Source of the DNA: Chitinophaga sp. MM2321
GTDB taxonomy: Bacteria; Bacteroidota; Bacteroidia; Chitinophagales; Chitinophagaceae
NCBI RefSeq assembly: GCF_964033635.1
Contig: NZ_OZ035533.1
Location: forward strand, 6,233,001 to 6,297,000
Direction of reading: 5' to 3'
DNA: 64,000 bases
In this document: piece after piece, positions 53,704 to 60,240 of the stretch
Position numbering within the stretch: position 1 is the first letter of the stretch
Layout of the letters: every line of letters starts with the position of its first letter
The notes under the pieces: model-generated
Database searches by the model: none
The model's input: the letters and a program-made list of their open reading frames with translations, nothing else
What the model was told of the DNA's origin: nothing
Position numbers and translations under genes: made by a program

Positions 53704-54035
53704 TTTAAGTTGTACACTTGAAGACTTCAAAGTACGACATTTTCTGCGTGTGATATAGGGAGGAGCTACATGTTTTTAACCATTTTTCAGGCGACTAACT
53801 TTTTTTGTGCGAAGCGAAATATATTTCTATATTCGACATAACAAAAGATGACCTGTATGATAAGCAGGGTTTCATTTTGACACTGATTCGCACTTCTTCT
53901 CCTATCCGGCTTTCTTTATTCTTTTTTAATTAATCATTATCCAATTCCGGTTATTAGCGTCAGTTAGTACAGATGGGAGGAAATACATGGAGTGGAAATA
54001 ATTGAGATTGTTGACTATTATTAATTAAAAATATT
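53704..54035. other. Intergenic gap with no recognised gene
   Basis: This 332-base A/T-rich gap between recD and the orphan HigA-like gene holds no frame that looks coding. I searched it for a HigB-type toxin that could pair with the downstream antitoxin and found none. Confidence 0.6.
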
Positions 54036-54311
54036 ATGACAAGACATAATGAATATTTTCCGCAATCAGTTCCGCATCCGGGAATAGATCTTGCGGAGAA
54101 GCTGGAAGAATGGGGATGGGGCCCCAAAGCGTTTGCAGTCAGAACAGGAAAGCCTGAAAAAACAATTGCTGCTATTTTAAATGGCAATAGCGGTATTACA
54201 GCGGATATAGCTGTTTTGTTTGAAAATGTATTGGGTATACCAGCTCATTTTTGGTTGAACAGACAATCAGCCTATGATGAGTACGTTGCCAGATTAGCAG
54301 CGGGTATGTAG
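54036..54311 (+). CDS. Orphan HigA-like XRE-family protein
   Basis: The 91-residue protein has the HigA/VapA-type pattern: HPGIDLAEKLEEWGWGPKAFAVRTGKPEKTIAAI (helix-turn-helix), GITADIAVLFENVLGIPAHFWLN, the usual end of the domain. Proteins of this type are antitoxins and autorepressors, but no HigB toxin frame precedes it. It could be an immobilised antitoxin left after loss of the toxin, or a simple regulator. It stands alone, facing ywbE. Confidence 0.82.
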   Translation: MTRHNEYFPQSVPHPGIDLAEKLEEWGWGPKAFAVRTGKPEKTIAAILNGNSGITADIAVLFENVLGIPAHFWLNRQSAYDEYVARLAAGM

Positions 54312-54384
54312 AAAAGAATTATAAAGTGATCTACGGGACCAAATATTTAATAAGTGTTGACCTATGCTGATCCGGCATATTAAT

Positions 54385-54591
54385 TTAATCTTCTTCTGTA
54401 ACATTTATTTCAGCCACCCGACCTACCTGTCCATCTTCCAGCCTCACCTTTATGCCACGTGAATGATAAGGCGCTGAAGTGAGCAGATCCTGTACTATGC
54501 CATATGTGAGCTTACCGGATCGTTGATCCTTTTTCAGGATGATGGCTACTTCCAGGCCAGGGTATATATCGCTTCTGTTACGTCCGTGCAT
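54385..54591 (-). CDS. ywbE: YwbE-family protein (DUF2196)
   Basis: The 68-residue protein matches the YwbE family along its whole length: DIYPGLEVAIILKKDQRSGK and SRGIKVRLEDGQVGRV are the conserved blocks. The fold is a small beta-barrel with basic and acidic patches. The function is not known. It is the last minus-strand gene before the HigA-like gene and has no partner nearby. Confidence 0.88.
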   Translation of the reverse strand: MHGRNRSDIYPGLEVAIILKKDQRSGKLTYGIVQDLLTSAPYHSRGIKVRLEDGQVGRVAEINVTEED

Positions 54592-54807
54592 ATCGGTTAA
54601 ATTAGAAAAGAGTCCGTTGCAAAGCTAATTCATTTCTGAAAATATATGTCCTTTACGGTGATATTATCAGGTTAAGGAAGAAGATAAAATTATTTTTTTA
54701 GTGAGATAAGGAATTTTCCATTCAAAATAAAAATGACAATTATCTGGTCGTCCTGAATAATATTTTTTCCTACATTTATTATCTGTTTTTAACCCAAAAA
54801 TCAGCAT

Positions 54808-55083
54808 ATGAATATTTACAGAACCTTACATCATCCGGACGGTTGGAGTGGTCTGGCTGAGTACGAAATCCGTGACAGCAAAATGTTTAATACCGTACAT
54901 CACTCCAGTGGTACCAATGCACAGGCATGGTTTGAAATAAGAGAGAATAAGGTCTATCCAACAATGTATCATCCTGCAGGCAGGAGCACATTCCCCTGGT
55001 TTGACCTCAACGGAAACAATATTACACCATCTATTCATCATCCCGGAGGCAGTGATGGCCTGCCATGGTACCAGGTAGTATAA
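54808..55083 (+). CDS. Four-repeat HHP-motif small protein
   Basis: The 91-residue protein consists almost only of four repeats of about 23 residues, each with a core like YHPxG followed by a W/F-[DEQ] strand: TLHHPDGWSG, TVHHSSGTNAQ, TMYHPAGRST and SIHHPGGSDG. The repeats are probably beta-hairpins making a small solenoid or propeller-like blade. There is no signal peptide. The second repeat has lost the proline. I remember similar repeat proteins in other Bacteroidota and Cyanobacteria but cannot name a family. The histidine pairs could bind metal. A -7-like TACATTTA occurs upstream. Confidence 0.7.
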   Translation: MNIYRTLHHPDGWSGLAEYEIRDSKMFNTVHHSSGTNAQAWFEIRENKVYPTMYHPAGRSTFPWFDLNGNNITPSIHHPGGSDGLPWYQVV

Positions 55084-55101
55084 TCTTTATCATTATTAAA
55101 G

Positions 55102-55131
55102 AAGCGTCTGGTATTCTGTTGCCAGGCGCTT
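55102..55131. terminator. Bidirectional terminator after the HHP-repeat gene
   Basis: AAGCGTCTGG (55102-55111) pairs with CCAGGCGCTT (55122-55131), with one G-U pair, around a ten-base loop. It lies between two convergent genes and overlaps the first base of the stop codon of the membrane protein gene. Confidence 0.6.
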
Positions 55132-55415
55132 TACTTATACAATGAAAAAGCTACCAGGATAATAATAATACTAAATACAATCAGGTGCGTAAGCCGATAT
55201 ATGCGGGTATCTATCCGGTCGCTGTTGGTAGGCCACCCTACCCCGATCATAAAAGCGATGAACTGCGTTGGCAGTATAACTATAAAAGGCAACAACCAGA
55301 TGATGAGAGACGAGAGTGCCTTTGCAATATAGCCATTGTGTAACACGATGTATAGGAGTAAAACCGCGAGATAAATGATATAAATGACGAGTAGTTCCAA
55401 CAGACGCTTTTTCAT
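55131..55415 (-). CDS. Small membrane protein of unknown function
   Basis: From ATG 55415 the product has 94 residues and three hydrophobic helices (about 7-28, 35-62 and 78-93), with the loop GVGWPTNSDRIDTRIYRL between the last two. A longer frame to 55505 adds a basic N-terminal stretch that is less hydrophobic and is probably not used. No motif is recognised. It is convergent with the HHP-repeat gene and stands alone. Confidence 0.55.
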   Translation of the reverse strand: MKKRLLELLVIYIIYLAVLLLYIVLHNGYIAKALSSLIIWLLPFIVILPTQFIAFMIGVGWPTNSDRIDTRIYRLTHLIVFSIIIILVAFSLYK

Positions 55416-55611
55416 GGGATGCGGGCGTGATTTTTTACTTGTGTTGAATGCTAATATAGTCCCAAAAAAATGAAGAATGAACATGTACAGAAGGCGTGAC
55501 GTCACTTCTCCCCTTTCGATAGTTTTTAGTGGTAAAGTTGTGGAAAGATATATAAGGATAGAAAAGTGAGCGTTGAGGTTAGCAATATAATTATTAAATT
55601 GTCGCTAACTG

Positions 55612-56613
55612 TCACTGATTAAGTAGTTTGTTCAACGCATTTTCCAACTGTTTCTTATCTGGTAGGTATAACTGATATTTAGCTAATAACACTTTGTTCG
55701 TTATACTGCTGGTTGCATATTCAACCAGGATATGGTTTTTGTATGCACCTAATAATATTCCTACAGGTTCGTTATCTCCTTCAGATGCCTCTTCTTTTTT
55801 AAAATAGTTGAGATATAGATTCATTTGACCAATATCAGTATGATCAATTTCCCCTCTCTTTAAATCAATTAAAACAAAGCACTTCAAAATTCTGTGATAA
55901 AACAATAGATCAAGTCTGAAATGTTTACCGCCAATACTCATGCGGTATTGCCTGCCTATAAACGCAAATCCTTTCCCCAGTTCCAAGAGGAAATGCTGAA
56001 GATTATTAATCAGTTTTTCTTCTAATTCGCTTTCAAGATATAGGTGTTGTTCAGGAATATTCAAGAATTCTAACACAAATGGATCTTTCAGTAAATCTTC
56101 TGCTTGCTGTACTTCGTGTCCTTCATTGGCCAGTTTTAAAATCCCTTCTTTGTCAGTACTTAAAGCCAGTCTATGAAAAAGCATACTTTTCATTTGCCGT
56201 TTTAATTCCCTTACACTCCATTTTTCTTTTTCAGATTGTTTGGCGTAAAAGCCAATTTCCAGATCTGAATCTGATTTGAGGATTTCAAAGTAATGGCTCC
56301 ATGTCAATTTGTGAGACAGTGTCTCACGTATTGGGAAATTATTATATAATTTTCTCATGTATAGCAGGTTGGATCTGCTAAATCCTTTGCCGTAAGACGC
56401 AGTGAGGTCTTTGGATAGCTTGTCAAATAACTGGCTTCCATATTCAGCTTTCTCGCTCCCTTTTTGTTCATATTCTACAATATATCGTCCAATTTCCCAA
56501 TAGGTATACACCAAAATGGTATTTATCTGTTGAGCTGCGTTTTTCCTTCCGGTGGCTAACAATTGTCCTATTCCGGAAACGAGCTGTTTGTATTTTTGCT
56601 CCAATAATTCCAT
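55612..56613 (-). CDS. DUF1016/YhcG-type PD-(D/E)xK nuclease-domain protein
   Basis: From ATG 56613 the product has 333 residues (five more if a TTG is used). The N-terminal DUF1016 part has IVEYEQKGSEKAEYGSQLFDKLSKDL, and the C-terminal nuclease domain has YRMSIGGKHFRLDLLFYHR and FVLIDLKRGEIDH: an aspartate and a D-L-K motif that fit a PD-(D/E)xK site. Such proteins are suspected to act on DNA, often near restriction systems or mobile elements. A consensus -7 box TATATTTG lies on the minus strand at 56638-56631. It lies next to an IS remnant. Confidence 0.85.
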   Translation of the reverse strand: MELLEQKYKQLVSGIGQLLATGRKNAAQQINTILVYTYWEIGRYIVEYEQKGSEKAEYGSQLFDKLSKDLTASYGKGFSRSNLLYMRKLYNNFPIRETLSHKLTWSHYFEILKSDSDLEIGFYAKQSEKEKWSVRELKRQMKSMLFHRLALSTDKEGILKLANEGHEVQQAEDLLKDPFVLEFLNIPEQHLYLESELEEKLINNLQHFLLELGKGFAFIGRQYRMSIGGKHFRLDLLFYHRILKCFVLIDLKRGEIDHTDIGQMNLYLNYFKKEEASEGDNEPVGILLGAYKNHILVEYATSSITNKVLLAKYQLYLPDKKQLENALNKLLNQ

Positions 56614-56630
56614 ATGAAAAAGTTGCAAAG

Positions 56631-56638
56631 CAAATATA
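56631..56638 (-). promoter_or_regulatory. -7 element of the DUF1016 gene
   Basis: TATATTTG on the minus strand is an exact TAnnTTTG match, 17 bases upstream of the ATG at 56613. A TTG at the right distance for the -33 box is not clear. Confidence 0.4.
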
Positions 56639-56769
56639 CTTTAAGCCATGCTAATACAGTGTCTCAATCTGATATAAATGAACTCTGTTTTGTTATTATG
56701 GTGAGGTTTGAAAATGATGTGCCGATTGAAACGATCAGTCAGATATAAGGGCATAAGTATATCACTTTG

Positions 56770-56868
56770 GGCATCAATAATTCCAACCGTTGGCTCCTCA
56801 TCCTGCCCGGCTCTTTTTCTTATTTTATCTACGAATGTATTTCTTCCCACAAGCCTAGTTATTCTCAA
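56770..56868 (-). pseudogene. Remnant of an IS5-family transposase
   Basis: A short minus-strand frame reads VDKIRKRAGQDEEPTVGI followed by IDAQSD, which resembles the block before the first catalytic aspartate of IS5-type transposases (R-x-x-x-G-R...PSxGIIDSQSVK). The rest of the frame no longer looks like a transposase, and no terminal repeats are visible. It is a short scrap of about 30 codons. A chance match cannot be excluded. Confidence 0.45.
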
Positions 56869-57030
56869 TTAGCATCATCCTACCTTCACGGCAATAGCCT
56901 TTTTATTCACTTTTCCACAATATGATGTTTCTAAATATCATTTTTAAATAGCTTCTCAGCGGTCAGTGCTTCCACCTTCGAACTCCCCCTTTGATACTAA
57001 AACATGAAAGTTTTGATCCTTTAACCCGGA

Positions 57031-57205
57031 GTTTTGACCTCCGACCTCAAAATCAGAGGTTCCTGACACTAAAACGGCCTGTCTAACAGTCAAATTTTGA
57101 CCTCTGAGGTCAACGCTTCCATGTTTGAGGTCAAAGTTTTGTGTGCTGAGGTCAAAGTTTGCGGTTAAAAGGTCCTGATTTTGACCTGCAAGGTCAAAAT
57201 CAGGA
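57031..57205. repeat. Array of GAGGTCAA/TTGACCTC motifs
   Basis: In 175 bases the motif AGGTCAAA or its complement occurs at least seven times in both orientations: 57033-57041, 57096-57104, 57106-57113, 57127-57136, 57148-57157, 57179-57187 and 57191-57199. TTGACCTC-T-GAGGTCAA at 57097-57113 is a palindrome, and 57173-57187/57191-57205 is a perfect 15-base stem with a three-base loop. No gene is seen in the 500 bases between the IS scrap and the next gene (57375). Confidence 0.65.
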
Positions 57206-57374
57206 GGCTGCTACCCCGATAATTAGCGTATAATTATCCGGGAGGAGTTTTTCATGGGGTACCGGGCGTGGTTTTTAATTGAGTGAAATACTGATCTGAT
57301 ACCCCACTTATCTGCATAAAAAAGAATGATTTTTATCCGTAAATTGATGAGATATATGTTTTGAATCTGGTTTT

Positions 57375-57752
57375 ATGAATGATAAAGTATTCAACAGGGT
57401 AAAAGGAGTGTTAACTGATAGAGGAAGATCTTATAAGTTGTCGATGAAAGTTTTATTTAATTATTATAAAGCACTGTTGACGTTTAATATTTTATTTTCC
57501 GGACTGATTGGGCTTTTAGGAGGTGTTAGTGGAGAGAATAAAATAATAGGTTTTTTAAATGTTTTCATGTTTTCTTTCTGTACCGGTGGTTATTTTCTCG
57601 CCCTCTTTTTTTATGAACTCAGGTATAAATCGCAGTATTATTTTTATTACAATAAAGGATATTCCAAAACTGCATTAATCATTTTATCCTATCTTTTTAA
57701 TCTTCTTATCCTTATTTTATTTTTCTTATTAAAATCAATGGCTGCGGGATGA
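57375..57752 (+). CDS. Membrane partner of a small ABC module
   Basis: The 125-residue protein has three hydrophobic helices (about 35-50, 58-78 and 98-122), no recognised family motif, and strongly A/T-rich codons. It overlaps the ABC ATPase gene by four bases (ATGA), so the two are a unit. It is too small for an ordinary ABC permease and may be one half of a dimeric or multimeric membrane component or an accessory protein. There is no sign of a precursor peptide gene nearby. Confidence 0.6.
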   Translation: MNDKVFNRVKGVLTDRGRSYKLSMKVLFNYYKALLTFNILFSGLIGLLGGVSGENKIIGFLNVFMFSFCTGGYFLALFFYELRYKSQYYFYYNKGYSKTALIILSYLFNLLILILFFLLKSMAAG

Positions 57753-58426
57753 AAAACGAATTGGAAGTTTGCGGGATCATTAAAGATTTTGGCGGTCATC
57801 AGCTATTAACGGATTGTTACCTGAAATGTGAAACAGGGGATATTATTGGAATCCTGGGGAGAAACGGGACAGGTAAATCGACATTGTTAAAGATAATTTT
57901 CGGAATACTTCCTGCATATAATAAAAGTATCAGTATCAATAAAAAGATATATCAACAGCCATACCGGCATAAAAATTTAATAGCGTATTTGCCGCAGCAT
58001 CCTTTTCTTCCAAAGAACATTTCTATAGAAAATATTGTCAGGATATTTATTGATAATAAAAAGAGTAGAAATAAAATCATTGAAAATGAGCGGATTGAAA
58101 AACATATTCATAAACGGGTAACAGCATTATCAGGAGGCGAATTACGGTATCTGGAGATGCTATTACTCGTTAATCTGGAGGCAGATTTTATTCTTTTGGA
58201 TGAACCCTTTTCGCACATTGAGCCGCTATACAGAGAAATTATCATAGAACTGCTTAAAGAATACCAACCAACAAAAGGGTTTATTATTACTGACCACGAC
58301 TATGAAAGTATCATTAAAGCCAGTGATAGCCTTATGCTATTGACCAATGGCGTCTGTAAAAAAGTGACTTCTTTAAGCGAATTGGAGCATTGGGGTTATC
58401 TACCGGCAGGAACAATCTCCGTATAA
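57749..58426 (+). CDS. ABC transporter ATP-binding protein
   Basis: The 225-residue protein is a single nucleotide-binding domain with Walker A GRNGTGKST, Q-loop LPQHPFLP, signature LSGGE, Walker B FILLDEP and switch-histidine region TDHD. The helical part between the Q-loop and the signature is shortened. It overlaps the preceding small membrane gene by four bases. No full-size permease is encoded in the window, so transport or immunity functions are both possible. The base composition differs from the next gene, a universal stress protein. Confidence 0.88.
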   Translation: MKNELEVCGIIKDFGGHQLLTDCYLKCETGDIIGILGRNGTGKSTLLKIIFGILPAYNKSISINKKIYQQPYRHKNLIAYLPQHPFLPKNISIENIVRIFIDNKKSRNKIIENERIEKHIHKRVTALSGGELRYLEMLLLVNLEADFILLDEPFSHIEPLYREIIIELLKEYQPTKGFIITDHDYESIIKASDSLMLLTNGVCKKVTSLSELEHWGYLPAGTISV

Positions 58427-58522
58427 GAAAGGACAGTATTATCAGGTATTTACCCCTTTCTCTTCCGCATCAGTATTGGCAGGGATTTAGTTGTGTCTTA
58501 CCTGAACCAATCATCCAGTCAT

Positions 58523-59362
58523 ATGAAATCGATGCTCATATTAACGGATTTTTCGGATGCCGCTTTCCGCGCTGCTGAATATGGTTGTCAGCTGGCTGAT
58601 TCTTTGGGAATAAAGCGGATCGTTTTATATCATGCCTATCAGACTATGGTTACAGGAACGGATTTGCCCGTAACTACGTCAAAAAACAACCACGATATTT
58701 ACCTGGAAAATATGGAGGCCCTGGGGCTGCTTCACGATCAGCTTAAATCTATGTCAGGACATGCGGTTGCAATTGATCTGCTTGCAGATAACACACCTTT
58801 ACATAGCATTATCAATCAACGATGTAGGGAAGAAGAAATTGACATCATTGTGATGGGGGTATCCGGTAAGTCCGACCTTGAGAAATTGTTAATTGGCAGT
58901 ACAACTACCCAGATACTGGAAACCAGCGAAGTGCCGGTATTGGTAGTGCCTAAAGGAACCTTCATCGGGAAAGGAATAAAAACCATCGTTTTTACGACGG
59001 ACCTGAAAGATCCCGCTACGGTGCCTGTTGAACAGCTGTATAAATTCCTGGATGCGTTCCCGGCAGACTTGTGCGTGGTAAATGTGGCGCCCGCCGGAGA
59101 AGAAAAATATTTATCTGAAACAAAAGAAGCGATAGCCAGCTTACATAATCTCCTGGAAAAATATCAACCAACCTTTCATTATATCAATGAAGATGATACG
59201 GTGAAGGGCATCCTTGCTTTCTCCGAACAACAGCATGCCTCTCTGATTATGGCTGTTCCCAAGAGGCATAGCACTTTCGCCTCCTTGTTTCGTAGAAGTA
59301 TTTCTAAAAAGTTGGCATATGATTCCAGTATCCCGTTATTATCCCTGCCCGCTACGAAGTAG
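58523..59362 (+). CDS. Tandem universal stress protein
   Basis: The 279-residue protein (ATG 58523; a GTG ten codons earlier is unlikely) has two UspA domains. The first carries the nucleotide-binding motif VMGVSGKSDLEKLLIGST (G-x2-G-x9-GS), so it probably binds ATP. The second (about 150-279) has a degenerate motif. Start MLILTDFSDAAFRAAEYG is the usual UspA beginning. It is a cytoplasmic stress-response protein. It stands alone and is convergent with the dodecin gene, with a weak hairpin at 59363-59385 between them. Confidence 0.9.
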   Translation: MKSMLILTDFSDAAFRAAEYGCQLADSLGIKRIVLYHAYQTMVTGTDLPVTTSKNNHDIYLENMEALGLLHDQLKSMSGHAVAIDLLADNTPLHSIINQRCREEEIDIIVMGVSGKSDLEKLLIGSTTTQILETSEVPVLVVPKGTFIGKGIKTIVFTTDLKDPATVPVEQLYKFLDAFPADLCVVNVAPAGEEKYLSETKEAIASLHNLLEKYQPTFHYINEDDTVKGILAFSEQQHASLIMAVPKRHSTFASLFRRSISKKLAYDSSIPLLSLPATK

Positions 59363-59436
59363 CAGTGTTGATATTTCACCACTGTTATGGCACTATTTTC
59401 TACAGCAGCCATTGATGAAACCGGGATGACGGAGCG

Positions 59437-59640
59437 TTATTTATCTATTCTGAAGGACACCTTACAGATCAAACCATAGGTGGTTATCTTTCCATCTTTT
59501 ACATGGGCCTTAATATCCTTTACGAATATCGAGTCCACATTGTGGATGGTTTTTGAGACTTCGGTAACAGCACTTTGGAGCGCATCTTCAATGCTTTTTT
59601 CAGAGGAGGCAATTACTTCAATTACTTTTACGATAGCCAT
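59437..59640 (-). CDS. Dodecin-family protein lacking the flavin-stacking residues
   Basis: The 67-residue protein has the dodecin fold pattern: KVIEVIASSEKSIEDALQ, HVKDGKITTY and CKVSFRID. Classical dodecins store flavin between tryptophan (in DWFEV) and glutamine (HFQV). Here the corresponding residues are serine (VDSIFV) and glycine (TYGL), so a flavin-binding role is doubtful. The length and strand order are normal. Neighbour genes are a universal stress protein and a dead HNH gene. Confidence 0.85.
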   Translation of the reverse strand: MAIVKVIEVIASSEKSIEDALQSAVTEVSKTIHNVDSIFVKDIKAHVKDGKITTYGLICKVSFRIDK

Positions 59641-59737
59641 ATGATATGTTTTTGTAAGTGAGAGAATATTCGTCTTTTATAATTGATTAGAAAACAAAGT
59701 CGTCGAAATCTCCTTCTTCACAATATCAGGAACGTAC

Positions 59738-60118
59738 TTACTCTGCAAACTCTTCGCTCTTCGAATATAATCGAATTAACAATGCCTCCTGTATTTTTAT
59801 TCCTCTATCCTTCAATAGCGAACTCCTTTGGGAGAAGAAGAGCTATAATAATTTCTTTTTGGTATCCGCATTTCCATAATGAATTGCTTTATGGCAATTA
59901 GGACATAATACGATAATGTTTTAGGGAACATCAATACTGTAGTCGAAACTACCTTGAAACTATAATGGAATTAAATGACGAGCTTCTACATAGTTATAGC
60001 CGGATTTAGCAGCAATAAATGTTTGGTGAGATTGATTATATGTACAATTGTAAGCTGCTTCCTTTAAAGCATTTGCTCCCCTTTGAACCCTATCGTGAGG
60101 ACACATCTTTAGCCATTG
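59738..60118 (-). pseudogene. Dead HNH endonuclease gene with three in-frame stops
   Basis: Read on the minus strand in one frame, the segment gives WLKMCPHDRVQRGANALK, YVEARHLIPL and NIIVLCPNCHKAIHYG, then KDRGIKIQEALL up to a stop at 59740-59738. This is a clear HNH-nuclease domain (histidine in RHLIP, the CPNCH zinc and catalytic region). The frame is broken by TAG (59962-59960), TAA (59923-59921) and TAG (59845-59843), with no frameshift. The original protein was probably longer at its N-terminus, where a palindrome now lies. It is not expressed as a functional nuclease. Confidence 0.8.
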
Positions 60119-60199
60119 TGCAACCCGAAATAGAGGCCCGGTGGCTTTAGCCCCGGGCCTCTATTTCCAGGATGCAATGGCTGGAGATGTGTCGTCACG
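60094..60199. repeat. REP-like palindrome with inverted copies of the HNH gene start
   Basis: The core is GAAATAGAGGCCCGG (60127-60141) with CCGGGCCTCTATTTC (60153-60167), a 15-base perfect stem whose loop is itself self-complementary (GGCTTTAGCC). Around it 25 bases at 60094-60118 reappear in inverted orientation at 60175-60199 with 22 matches. The left copy is the start of the dead HNH gene (AQWLKMC), and the right copy would read QWLEMCRH on the plus strand. Confidence 0.6.
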
Positions 60200-60240
60200 G
60201 TAGCCTTTGAACCTGGCCCCATCAGGTATAAGGTTCATAA

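Noticed and set aside
59683..59901. Plus-strand frame opposite the HNH pseudogene
   Set aside because: The minus-strand HNH reading explains the segment; the plus-strand frame has no recognisable domain.
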